Source: JBBRVW01 sp963784645
GTDB taxonomy: Bacteria > Actinomycetota > Actinomycetes > JACCUZ01
Assembly: GCA_963784645.1 (NCBI GenBank)
Contig: CAWARY010000015.1
Span: 620,001 to 684,000, forward strand
Direction: 5' to 3'
Length of the DNA stretch: 64,000 nt
This document shows, one piece after another, positions 26,231 to 33,724 of this stretch (the stretch's first letter is position 1; every line of letters begins with the position of its first letter). The position numbers and the translations under genes were made by a program. Below the pieces are notes generated by a model. The model made no database searches. It was not told the DNA's origin and worked only from the letters and a program-made list of their open reading frames with translations.

Positions 26231-27133
26231 TCAGGACCCGAGCAGGGCGTCCACGTCGGGGCGGGACAGCCACTCGTCCCGCAGGTGCGGCGGGAGGTCG
26301 TCGGCGATCGCCGTCACTGCCCGCCGCGCGGCGGCCAGAGCCCGCTGGCTCTCGGCGGGGGCCTCCTCGGCCAGCAGGGCGCCCAGCATGGCCCGGGCCG
26401 GCCACTGGAGCGGGAGGGTGCCGAGGCTCTCGGCGAGCAGCCCGGCCCGCCGCAGCAGCGCCGCGGCGTCGTCCGGGTTCCCGGCCTCCAGCTGGGCCAC
26501 GCCCTGGAAGAGCAGGCCCTTGGCCACGTGCCGGGGCGCGCCGGACTGCTCGGCCAGGTCGACGGCAGCGTGCGCCGCCCCGACGGCGTCGTCCGGCCGG
26601 CCCTGGAGCAGGGCGACCTCGGCGCGGACCCAGCCCAGCCGGACCCGCTGCCGCCACCAGTCGGCCCGGTCGCCCACCAGGGCGGCCGCCTCGTCCAGCC
26701 GGGCCGTCGCGACCGGTGCGTCGCCCAAGCCGACCGCGTCGGCCGCGAGCCCCAGGAGCGCGTCGAAGCCCGCCTCGCCCGTCCCTCCGCAGCGGTCCAG
26801 CGCCCGCTCGTCGTAGCCCTGGGCCGCCGCGTGCCGGCCGAGCTGGCGGTGCACGCTGGCGGCGGTGGCCCCCGCGAGCGCGCCGAGCACCCGGCTCTCG
26901 GCGCTCCCGGCGCCGTCCGCCAGCGGGTCGAGGACCTCCAGTGCGCCGCCGTACCGGCCGGCGGAGGCCAGGCAGACGCCGAGCAGCCAGCCCGCCCCGG
27001 CCGCCTCCGCGGCCAGGCCGTCGGCGGTCGCCACCTCGACGGCGCGCCGCAGGGGGTCGACCCCGGCGGCCGGACGGCCGTGGAACGCCGCTCGCTCCCC
27101 GGCGACGAGCAGCGCCGGGAGGTCGTCCGCCAC
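26231..27133 (-). CDS. TPR-like hypothetical protein
   Basis: 300 residues, almost wholly alpha-helical and Ala/Leu-rich, with repeated roughly 35-residue helix pairs of tetratricopeptide type (for example GAGWLLGVCLASAGRYGGALEVL and LGWVRAEVALLQGRPDDAVG). No enzyme motif, signal peptide or membrane helix is visible. The GTG at 27133 is preceded by a good GAGGGGG. It resembles the sensor/regulatory repeat half of LuxR- or SARP-type regulators but has no DNA-binding domain. It lies 64 bases downstream of the MerR-type gene on the same strand and 125 bases upstream of the bldM-like gene. Its function is unknown. Confidence 0.7.
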   Translation of the reverse strand: MADDLPALLVAGERAAFHGRPAAGVDPLRRAVEVATADGLAAEAAGAGWLLGVCLASAGRYGGALEVLDPLADGAGSAESRVLGALAGATAASVHRQLGRHAAAQGYDERALDRCGGTGEAGFDALLGLAADAVGLGDAPVATARLDEAAALVGDRADWWRQRVRLGWVRAEVALLQGRPDDAVGAAHAAVDLAEQSGAPRHVAKGLLFQGVAQLEAGNPDDAAALLRRAGLLAESLGTLPLQWPARAMLGALLAEEAPAESQRALAAARRAVTAIADDLPPHLRDEWLSRPDVDALLGS

Positions 27134-27197
27134 GCCTGCCCCCTCACCACCGGTGGTCGGCAGGCTCGGGCGCCCGCCGTGGTCGTCGGCCGCGAGG

Positions 27198-28208
27198 CTA
27201 CCGCGCGTCGCCCAGCGCGAGGCCACCCCCGGCCAGGGCAGCGACGGTGTCGGCTGCGGTCGCGAGATCGGGCAGCCAGGTGGCGGCGGGGGCCGCCCGG
27301 CCGGCGTCCCAGCCGGGGCCGCCGAGCAGCACCGCGGGGGGCGGGCGCACCGCGTCCAGCAGCCCCGGCGGCAGCCGCACGGATCCCGGTCCGGCGGCGC
27401 CCTGGGCCCAGAGGAAGACCCCGAAGGCGCCGGTCCGCACGACGGCGTCGACCAGGGCCCGCGCGGGCAGCCGCACACCGAGCAGGCGGGTGGCGACCCG
27501 CCGCTCGGCGAGGGCCGCCGAGAGCGCGACCAGCGGCAGCCGGTGGTCCTCCGGCTCGAGAGCCGCCAGCAGCAGCGGTCGTGCCTGACGCGGGCGCCCG
27601 GCTGCCGGCACGCCCCGCAGGACCGACTCGGCGCACTCGCTGAGCAGGTGCTCGACCTCGATGCCGGTGCCCGTGCTGCGCCACCGCTCGCCGATGCCGG
27701 TGAGCACCGGGACGAGTACGTCGGTCCAGGTGGTCACCACGCCGTCGCGCGCGACCGAGGTCCTCAACAGCTCGGAGCACGAGTCGCCGTCGAGGGCCAT
27801 CGCGGCCCTGGCGAGGCCCCGCGCGACCGGACCCGCGTCGCGGACCGGCACCACCCGTCCGCCGCCGGTACGGGCGGCGTGCCGGGAAGCGCGCGGCTCG
27901 GAGCCTCCGGGCTCGGCCGTCAGCGGCTCGTCCGCCCCCGGCAGCTCGCCCGGCCGGGCGGCCACGGCCGCGGCGGCCGCGTCAGCCGCCGTCACGCCCC
28001 GCATCATCAGCCGGCGCATCAGCGTGAGCCGGCCCAGGTCCACCGCCGTGTACCGCCGGCGGGTGCCCGCCTCGTGCGCGCTGGGACCCAGGCCGTACCG
28101 CCGGTCCCAGGTGCGCAGCGTCCCGCTCGCCACACCCAGCCGGCGGGCGACCGCCGCCACCCCGAGCGACACCTCGGGGGCCGGCGCGGCCCGGCGGCGG
28201 ATCGGCAT
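27198..28208 (-). CDS. MerR-type regulator with a degenerate B12-binding-like C-terminal domain
   Basis: 336 residues. The N-terminal winged helix (SLGVAAVARRLGVASGTLRTWDRRYGLGP) is MerR-like and carries the W-x-x-R-Y-G-L motif of the CarH/LitR branch. The C-terminal half resembles the helical cap (LTGIGERWRSTGTGIEVEHLLSE) and Rossmann-like part of cobalamin-binding light sensors, but the cobalamin His motif (E/D-x-H-x-x-G) is altered to PEDHRLP, with Pro in place of Gly. B12 binding is therefore doubtful. The start is the ATG at 28208 with the purine-rich GGATCGGGG before it. Upstream lies a repeat-filled non-coding region. Confidence 0.78.
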   Translation of the reverse strand: MPIRRRAAPAPEVSLGVAAVARRLGVASGTLRTWDRRYGLGPSAHEAGTRRRYTAVDLGRLTLMRRLMMRGVTAADAAAAAVAARPGELPGADEPLTAEPGGSEPRASRHAARTGGGRVVPVRDAGPVARGLARAAMALDGDSCSELLRTSVARDGVVTTWTDVLVPVLTGIGERWRSTGTGIEVEHLLSECAESVLRGVPAAGRPRQARPLLLAALEPEDHRLPLVALSAALAERRVATRLLGVRLPARALVDAVVRTGAFGVFLWAQGAAGPGSVRLPPGLLDAVRPPPAVLLGGPGWDAGRAAPAATWLPDLATAADTVAALAGGGLALGDAR

Positions 28209-28460
28209 GCCCCGATCCTGCCGCACGCTGCGGTGGTACGACGCTGCGCGGGTCCCGCGGGGCGTCGTCGTGGTGACGGTCCGCAGCGCTGCGCGGTGCG
28301 GCGCCGTCGTGGTGCGGGTCGTGCGCTGCGCGGTCCCTGCTACGCCGTCGTGGTGCGGGTCGCGCGCTGCGCGGTCCCTGCTGCGCCGTCGGGTCGTCGC
28401 GCGCGGTCAGTGCGCTGGGGAGGAGTGGGCGACTGACCCGCCGTCCGCGCCTTCCTTCCG

Positions 28461-28750
28461 CCCGTCGCGGTGCGGGTCGTGCGCTGCGCGGTCCCTGCTG
28501 CGCCGTGGGTGGTGCGGATCAGTGCGGCTTCGGAGGAAGGCGTGACCCGCCGTCCGCGCCTTACCTTCCGCCCGTCGCGGTGCGGGTCGTGCGCTGCGCG
28601 GTCCCTGCTGCGCCGTGGGTGGTGCGGATCAGTGCGGCTTCGGAGGAAGGCGTGACCCGCCGTCCGCGCCTTACCTTCCGCCCGTCGCGGTGCGGGTCGT
28701 GCGCTGCGCGGTCCCTGCTGCGCCGTGGGTGGTGCGGATCAGTCCGGCTT
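28461..28750. repeat. 110-bp tandem repeat, two identical copies plus a truncated third
   Basis: Copies begin at 28461, 28571 and 28681, each with CCCGTCGCGGTGCGGG. The first two appear identical over 110 bases; the third matches to about 28743 and then diverges. A degenerate copy precedes at about 28350-28460. Further upstream a 41-bp sub-unit, beginning CGTCGTGGTGCGGG at 28305 and 28346, repeats the start of the 110-bp unit. A period of 110 rules out a conserved reading frame. Confidence 0.9.
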
Positions 28751-28872
28751 CGGAGGGAGGCGCAGCTGCCTCGCCGTCCGCGGCCGGCCCGCCGTGCGAA
28801 GTGGACCGGCGCCGCGCGGCGATCCACGCCACCTCACCCATCCGCTTCCGGGCCTGGAGTCTCCGGACAGCG

Positions 28873-28923
28873 AAGTGGCCCCGCTGGACCACTGATTCAT
28901 GGCCGCCGAGCGGGGCCGCTTCC
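28873..28923. repeat. 51-bp palindromic element, copy 1
   Basis: Begins AAGTGGCCCCGCT and ends AGCGGGGCCGCTTCC, so about 13 bases at each end pair, with a 20-25-base interior. The same 51-base length and ends recur at 54534-54584 and 54699-54749. The shared phrase CCGCCGAGC just before the right arm links it to the 54534 copy. It lies 140 bases beyond the groEL terminator and is not in a gene. Confidence 0.7.
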
Positions 28924-29046
28924 CCCGACAGACCGCGGATTCGGCTCAACGTCTCAGCATCCGGGACTGCCGCCCACCATGCTCGTTCGGTGGCGCGTTC
29001 TTGCAGATCTCAGGCTCGAAAACTGCCACAACGCGCCACTCAACAG

Positions 29047-29088
29047 CCGTCGGGCCCGGCTCCCCCGTGAAGAGGCCGGGCCCGACGG
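29047..29088 (-). terminator. groEL transcription terminator hairpin
   Basis: A perfect 14-bp inverted repeat, CCGTCGGGCCCGGC at 29047-29060 and GCCGGGCCCGACGG at 29075-29088, with a 14-base loop. It starts 18 bases after the groEL stop. There is no U-tract, as usual in high-GC Actinobacteria. Confidence 0.8.
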
Positions 29089-29105
29089 TCGTACTGGTCA
29101 GCCGG

Positions 29106-30728
29106 TCAGTGGCTGTGCCCGTGACCGCCGTGGGAGTGGCCGGCGGACTCCGGCTCCTCCTCCTTCTTCTCCACGACCAGGGTGTCGGTGGTCAGGACCA
29201 TCGACGCGATCGACGCGGCGTTCTGCAGGGCGGAGCGGGTGACCTTGACCGGGTCGAGGACGCCCTGGGCGACCAGGTCGCCGTACTCGCCGGTGGCGCC
29301 GTTCCAACCGGTGCCGACACCGTTCTCGCGCACGTGGTTGACCACGACGTAGCCCTCGGCACCGGCGTTCTCGGCGATCCAGCGCAGCGGCTCGTCGGCG
29401 GCCTTGCGGACGATGTTCGCCCCGGTCGCCTCGTCACCCTCGAGCTTGAGGTCGGCCAGCACCGCGACGGCGTGGACGAGAGCCGAGCCACCGCCGGCGA
29501 CGATGCCCTCCTCGATGGCCGCGCGAGTCGCCGAGACGGCGTCCTCGATGCGGTGCTTGCGCTCCTTGAGCTCGACCTCGGTGGCCGCGCCGACACCGAT
29601 GACGCAGACGCCGCCGGCCAGCTTCGCGAGCCGCTCCTGGAGCTTCTCCTTGTCCCAGTCGGAGTCGCTGTTCTCGATCTCGGCGCGGATCTGGCGGATC
29701 CGGTCCTCGACCTTGGAGCGCTCGCCGCCACCGTCGACGATCACGGTGTCGTCCTTGGTCACGACGACGCGGCGGGCGGTACCGAGCACCTCGAGGCCGA
29801 CCTGGTCGAGCTTCAGCCCGACCTCGGGGGCGACGACCTGGCCGCCGGTGAGGGTGGCCAGGTCCTCGAGCATCGCCTTGCGACGGTCGCCGAAGCCGGG
29901 CGCCTTGACGGCGACCGAGCGGAAGGTGCCGCGGATCTTGTTGACGACCAGCGTGGACAGCGCCTCGCCGTCGACGTCCTCGGCGATGATCGCGAGCGGC
30001 TTGCCGGCCCCGATGACCTTCTCCAGCAGCGGCAGCAGGTCGGCGACGGCCGAGATCTTGCCCTGGTGGATGAGGATGTAGGCGTCCTCGAGGACGGACT
30101 CCATGCGCTCGGGGTCGGTCACCATGTACGGCGAGATGTAGCCCTTGTCGAACTGCATGCCCTCGGTGAACTCGAGCTCGAGGCCCATCGTGTTGGCCTC
30201 CTCGACGGTGATGACGCCGTCCTTGCCGACCTTGTCGAACGCGTCGGCGATGAGCTCGCCCACGGCCGGGTCCTGCGCGGAGATGCTGGCGACCTTGGCG
30301 ATGTCGTCCTTGCCGTCGACGTCGCGGGCCATCTCGAGCAGCCGGGCCGACACGGCCTCGACGGCCTTGCTGATGCCCCGGTTGAGGCCGACCGGGCTGG
30401 CGCCGGAGGCGACGTTGCGCAGACCCTCGCGGACCATCGCCTGGGCCAGGACGGTCGCCGTGGTCGTGCCGTCACCCGCCACGTCGTTGGTCTTGGTGGC
30501 GACCTCCTTGGCGAGCTGGGCGCCGAGGTTCTCGAACGGGTCGTCCAGCTCCACCTCCTTGGCGATCGTCACGCCGTCGTTGGTGATCGTGGGAGCGCCC
30601 CACTTCTTGTCGATGACGACGTTGCGGCCCTTCGGCCCGAGCGTCACCTTCACGGCGTCGGCGAGCTTGTTGACGCCGGTCTCGAGGGCCTTGCGGGCCT
30701 TGTCGTCGAACTGCAGTGTCTTGGCCAT
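29106..30728 (-). CDS. groEL: 60-kDa chaperonin GroEL, GroEL1 type with His-rich tail
   Basis: 540 residues, full length. It begins MAKTLQFDDKARKALETGVN; the ATP site is visible as VTLGPKGRNVVIDKKWG and GDGTTTATVLAQAM, with the catalytic Asp in NEGIVAGGGSA-type segments (IEEGIVAGGGSALVH). The C-terminus, after VVEKKEEEPESAG, is HSHGGHGHSH rather than the GGM repeats of housekeeping GroEL2. This His-rich tail is the mark of actinobacterial GroEL1, the copy in operon with groES, tied in mycobacteria to biofilm lipid synthesis and metal binding. It follows groES after 150 bases containing a large hairpin, and is followed by a strong terminator. HrcA/CIRCE control acts from the groES promoter. 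Confidence 0.96.
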   Translation of the reverse strand: MAKTLQFDDKARKALETGVNKLADAVKVTLGPKGRNVVIDKKWGAPTITNDGVTIAKEVELDDPFENLGAQLAKEVATKTNDVAGDGTTTATVLAQAMVREGLRNVASGASPVGLNRGISKAVEAVSARLLEMARDVDGKDDIAKVASISAQDPAVGELIADAFDKVGKDGVITVEEANTMGLELEFTEGMQFDKGYISPYMVTDPERMESVLEDAYILIHQGKISAVADLLPLLEKVIGAGKPLAIIAEDVDGEALSTLVVNKIRGTFRSVAVKAPGFGDRRKAMLEDLATLTGGQVVAPEVGLKLDQVGLEVLGTARRVVVTKDDTVIVDGGGERSKVEDRIRQIRAEIENSDSDWDKEKLQERLAKLAGGVCVIGVGAATEVELKERKHRIEDAVSATRAAIEEGIVAGGGSALVHAVAVLADLKLEGDEATGANIVRKAADEPLRWIAENAGAEGYVVVNHVRENGVGTGWNGATGEYGDLVAQGVLDPVKVTRSALQNAASIASMVLTTDTLVVEKKEEEPESAGHSHGGHGHSH

Positions 30729-30765
30729 CAGGTGCTTCGTCCTTCGATGTCTGGGGTGAGCCGAC

Positions 30766-30813
30766 GACGCCCCGGCACCCGGGCTCCCGGAGGAGCCGGG
30801 CCACCGGGGCGTC
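30766..30813 (-). promoter_or_regulatory. Large stem-loop between groES and groEL
   Basis: GACGCCCCGG at 30766 pairs perfectly with CCGGGGCGTC ending at 30813, and an inner stem CCCGG/GGCTCC-type pairing extends it, leaving a loop of only a few bases. It lies within the 150-base groES-groEL spacer, 37 bases upstream of the groEL ATG. It may be a partial terminator or an mRNA processing/stability site giving different amounts of the two proteins. Confidence 0.6.
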
Positions 30814-30879
30814 TCTGGCTGTCGTGCATGCTGCTGGTCAGGTCACCGCGAGGTGACCAGGGGGTGGTGCTGGACCGTC

Positions 30880-31185
30880 CTACTTCTCGATGACAGCGAG
30901 GACGTCACGCGCGGACAGGACGAGGTACTCCTCGCCGCCGTGCTTGACCTCGGTGCCGCCGTACTTGCTGTAGAGGACGGTGTCGCCGACCGCAACGTCG
31001 AGCGGCACGCGTGCGCCGTCCTCGAAGCGGCCCGGACCCACGGCGAGAACAGTGCCCTCCTGGGGCTTCTCCTTCGCGGTGTCCGGGATGACGAGGCCCG
31101 ACGCAGTGGTCTGCTCGGCGTCGGACGGCTGGACCACGATGCGGTCCTCGAGCGGCTTGATGGCAACCTTGGTGGCCGTCGTCAT
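30880..31185 (-). CDS. groES: 10-kDa co-chaperonin GroES
   Basis: 101 residues, normal length, forming the heptameric lid of GroEL. It shows the conserved start IKPLEDRIVVQPSDAEQTT, the mobile loop TASGLVIPDTAKEKPQEG that contacts GroEL, and the end YLVLSARDVLAVIEK. The RBS GAGGGAG is 4 bases before the ATG at 31185. First gene of the groES-groEL operon, transcribed from the CIRCE-flanked promoter just upstream. Confidence 0.97.
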   Translation of the reverse strand: MTTATKVAIKPLEDRIVVQPSDAEQTTASGLVIPDTAKEKPQEGTVLAVGPGRFEDGARVPLDVAVGDTVLYSKYGGTEVKHGGEEYLVLSARDVLAVIEK

Positions 31186-31289
31186 GACTCCCTCTCGCAC
31201 AGTTCTCGTGAGCGGTGTGGGGCGGGTGCGATGACCGGACCGCCGTCGCGGGGATCGGACCGGGTCGGACCACGCCGTTGCTGCTCTGG

Positions 31290-31316
31290 CTGGCACACTC
31301 ACCTCGAGAGTGCCAA
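31290..31316 (-). promoter_or_regulatory. CIRCE operator (HrcA site), proximal, one mismatch
   Basis: On the groES strand the left arm TTGGCACTC, a 9-base spacer and the right arm GTGTGCCAG form a CIRCE element with one mismatch in the right arm (GTG where GAG is expected). It covers the predicted transcription start near 31315. Confidence 0.72.
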
Positions 31317-31321
31317 CGCTG

Positions 31322-31350
31322 AATCTAGGCGAGACCTGGCACTCGGTCAA
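31322..31350 (-). promoter_or_regulatory. Housekeeping-type promoter of groES-groEL
   Basis: -35 TTGACC (31350-31345) and -10 TAGATT (31327-31322) are separated by exactly 17 bases. The -35 hexamer lies within the 9-base spacer of the distal CIRCE, and the start point lies in the proximal CIRCE. Confidence 0.8.
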
Positions 31351-31362
31351 CCCGAGTGCTAA
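31336..31362 (-). promoter_or_regulatory. CIRCE operator (HrcA site), distal, near-perfect
   Basis: On the groES strand: TTAGCACTC, 9 bases, GAGTGCCAG, against the consensus TTAGCACTC-N9-GAGTGCTAA. HrcA binding here would block the -35 element at 31345-31350. Confidence 0.9.
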
Positions 31363-31396
31363 AGAGCGTCGCCCAGGGCGGACGCCCCGGGCGGCG

Positions 31397-32443
31397 TCAG
31401 GCGCCGGCGGCCCGCCGGGCCTTGTCGGCGTACATCTCCGCGTCGGCCCGGGCCAGCAGCGTCGCGACCGAGTCCCCCGGGCGGTAGGTCGTGATCCCGA
31501 GCGCCGCGCCGAGGGGCAGAGCGCCCCCGGACGGGTCCGACATGGCAGTGTGCAGCCCGGCCCGCAACCGGTTGAGGGCGGCGCCGGCACCGGGGCCGCC
31601 GGTGTGCTCGAGCAGGACGACGAACTCGTCGCCGCCCAGCCTGCCGACCGTGTCGACCGAGCGCGCGGTGGCCACGAGACAGTCCGCGACGGTGCGCAGG
31701 AGCGCGTCGCCGGCCTGGTGCCCGTAGGTGTCGTTGACGCGCTTGAAGCCGTCGAGGTCGGCCATGACCACCGACGGGGTGCCCAGGCCGCGCTCGGCGC
31801 GGGCCACGGCGTTGCGGATGGCGAACTCGATGCTGCGGCGGTTGGCCAGCCCGGTCAGCGGGTCGGTGGTCGCGCTGCGGGCCAGCGCGGCAGCCAGCCG
31901 GCGCGACTCGAACAGCGCCATCACCTGGGCGGCGATGTCGCCCAGCAGGGACAGCTGGGTCTCGCCCAGCTCACCAGGCTGCTCGTCGAAGGCGCAGACC
32001 GTGCCGATGGCGTGGCCGTCTCGGGTCACCAGCGGTGCGGAGGCGTAGAGCCGGACCTTCGCGATCCGGCCGGTGACGAAGGGGTTGTCCGCGAGGACCG
32101 GGCTGGTCGTGGCGTCCGGGAGGTAGACCGCCTCGGTACCGAGGACCGTGTGCTGGCACATCGAGTCCCCGCGGGGCACCTCGCCGGGTTCGGCGCCGTA
32201 CGCGGCCGCCTGCCACTGCCGGTCGGAGTCGATGAGGTTCACGACGGCGGTCGGGGTCCCGCAGACGTACGCCGCCAGCCGGGCGGCCGCGTCCAGGTCC
32301 GCCTGTCGCGGCTGGTCGAGCACGCCGAGCTCGCGCAGCGCCAGGACCCGCTCCGTCTCGTCCGCGGGAACGGGCCAGGGGAGCTGGGCAGTGGGCGGCG
32401 CTGTCGTGTCGGCGGGATCGCCGTCGAGGACAGGTGCGGTCAT
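31397..32443 (-). CDS. GAF-GGDEF diguanylate cyclase
   Basis: 348 residues. A GAF sensor domain (about 35-175, containing NLIDSDRQWQAAAYG and DSMCQHTVLG) is followed by a GGDEF domain (about 185-345). The catalytic signature is intact: GRLGGDEFVVLLEH. Five residues upstream, RSVD supplies the R-x-x-D product-inhibition site, so an active, feedback-inhibited cyclase making cyclic di-GMP is expected. It has no membrane segment and is probably cytosolic, with an unknown GAF ligand. The RBS GGAGG precedes the ATG at 32443. The gene ends 35 bases before the distal CIRCE of groES, with the same orientation. Confidence 0.9.
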   Translation of the reverse strand: MTAPVLDGDPADTTAPPTAQLPWPVPADETERVLALRELGVLDQPRQADLDAAARLAAYVCGTPTAVVNLIDSDRQWQAAAYGAEPGEVPRGDSMCQHTVLGTEAVYLPDATTSPVLADNPFVTGRIAKVRLYASAPLVTRDGHAIGTVCAFDEQPGELGETQLSLLGDIAAQVMALFESRRLAAALARSATTDPLTGLANRRSIEFAIRNAVARAERGLGTPSVVMADLDGFKRVNDTYGHQAGDALLRTVADCLVATARSVDTVGRLGGDEFVVLLEHTGGPGAGAALNRLRAGLHTAMSDPSGGALPLGAALGITTYRPGDSVATLLARADAEMYADKARRAAGA

Positions 32444-32521
32444 GGTGGCCTCCGGTGAGTCGCTCCCTTCATCGGCAGCCCGGCACCGGACCCTTACCCC
32501 CTCCCCTGCAAGGATCGGCCG

Positions 32522-33724
32522 GTGCCCGAGGCCGGAACCGCGGCTGCCGACGGCGCGGCCGACGTCCGGGCCCTGCTCACGCCCGAGGGGGCCGCGCTGA
32601 TGGCGCGGCTGCCGGCGTACGACGAGGCGACCGCGCTCGGGACGGCGGAGCGGCTGCGTCGCGAGGGGGTGCCGGCCGGGCTGGCCGCCGCCGCGATGAC
32701 CCAGGCCCGGCTGCGCGCCCGCGCCGCCGCCCGGCTGGGGCCGGACGCCGCGCGGACGTGGCTCACGCAGGAGGGGCTGGAGCAGGCCACCCGCCGGGCC
32801 GTGGCCGACCGGCACGCCGAGCGGTTCGCCCGGCTGGGCCCTCGGTCGGTGGCCGACCTGTGCTGCGGGGTCGGCGGCGACCTGCTGGCGTTGGCGCGGG
32901 CCGGGCTGCCCCGCGTCGTCGGGGTGGACCGCGACCCGGTGACTGCCGCGGTGGCACGCGCCAACGCGGAGGCGTTCGGTGTCGCCGACCGCGTGCAGGT
33001 GCGCTGCGAGGACGTCACCACGACCTCGCTGGTCGGCCTCGACGCGGTCTTCGTCGACCCCGCGCGGCGCGGCGCCCACGGGCGGTCCCTGGACCCGCGC
33101 GACTGGTCGCCGCCGTTCTCCTTCGTCCTCGACGTCGCGACCCGGGTCGCCGCCACCGGCGCCAAGCTCGCGCCCGGGGTGCCGCACGCCGTGCTGCCGG
33201 CCGGCGCGGAGGCCGAGTGGGTGTCCGACCGCGGCGAGGTGCTCGAGTGCGCGCTGTGGTGCGGTCCGCTGTCGACCGGTGTCGCCCGGCGCGCGACGCT
33301 GCTGCCGTCGGGCGCCACCCTCACCGGCGACGGCACCCGGAGCGCGCCGGCCGGACCTGTCGGCCGCTACCTGGTGGAGCCGGACGGCGCGGTCATCCGG
33401 GCCGGGCTGGTCGCCGAGGCCGCCGACCTCGTCGACGGACACCTGCTCGACCCGACGATCGCCTACGTCACGACCGACGCGCCGCCGTCGACACCGTTCG
33501 GGTCGGCGTACGAGGTGACCGACGTCCTGCCCTTCGGCGTGAAGCGGCTGCGCACGCTGCTGCGCGAGCGCGGCGTGGGGCGCGTGACGGTGAAGAAGCG
33601 CGGTACGGCGGTGACACCGGAGGAGCTGCGCCGCCAGCTGCGGCTGACCGGTGACGCCGAGGCGACGGTGGTCCTGACCCGGATCGCCGGCGAGCAGTCG
33701 GTGCTGCTCGTGCGTCCCCTCTAG
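32522..33724 (+). CDS. SAM-dependent methyltransferase with THUMP-like domain
   Basis: 400 residues. The central methyltransferase core has motif I VADLCCGVGGDLLALARAG and a D-P catalytic-type motif in AVFVDPARRGAHG. The C-terminal part (about 315-400, YEVTDVLPFGVKRLRTLLRERGVGRVTVKKRG) is the THUMP-like RNA-binding module of this actinobacterial family. An RNA substrate is likely but not identified. The start is the GTG at 32522, divergent from the diguanylate cyclase with a 78-base gap. It converges on the antiporter gene, with stops sharing CTAG (33721-33724). Confidence 0.85.
   Translation: MPEAGTAAADGAADVRALLTPEGAALMARLPAYDEATALGTAERLRREGVPAGLAAAAMTQARLRARAAARLGPDAARTWLTQEGLEQATRRAVADRHAERFARLGPRSVADLCCGVGGDLLALARAGLPRVVGVDRDPVTAAVARANAEAFGVADRVQVRCEDVTTTSLVGLDAVFVDPARRGAHGRSLDPRDWSPPFSFVLDVATRVAATGAKLAPGVPHAVLPAGAEAEWVSDRGEVLECALWCGPLSTGVARRATLLPSGATLTGDGTRSAPAGPVGRYLVEPDGAVIRAGLVAEAADLVDGHLLDPTIAYVTTDAPPSTPFGSAYEVTDVLPFGVKRLRTLLRERGVGRVTVKKRGTAVTPEELRRQLRLTGDAEATVVLTRIAGEQSVLLVRPL

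Larger units (their letters stand above)
28209..29105. other. 0.9-kb non-coding region with tandem repeats, a palindromic element and the groEL terminator
   Basis: Between the MerR-type gene and the end of groEL. Open frames across it are produced by repeats whose period is not a multiple of three, so I regard it as non-coding. It holds 41-bp sub-repeats (28305-28386), 110-bp tandem repeats (28461-28750), one 51-bp palindromic element (28873-28923) and the groEL terminator (29047-29088). Bases 28760-28870 and 28925-29040 show nothing further. Confidence 0.7.

Noticed and set aside
28461..28750. CRISPR array
   Set aside because: The repeats are directly adjacent with no unique spacers, the unit is 110 bases, and no cas genes are nearby.
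28470..28830. Small Arg/Val-rich peptide genes on both strands
   Set aside because: They are produced by the 110-bp repeats; the same sequence is read in a different frame in each copy, and there is no ribosome-binding site.
31310..32458. 382-codon plus-strand frame opposite the GGDEF gene
   Set aside because: No domain, Gly/Arg/Val-rich, and it overlaps the CIRCE region; it is a shadow frame.
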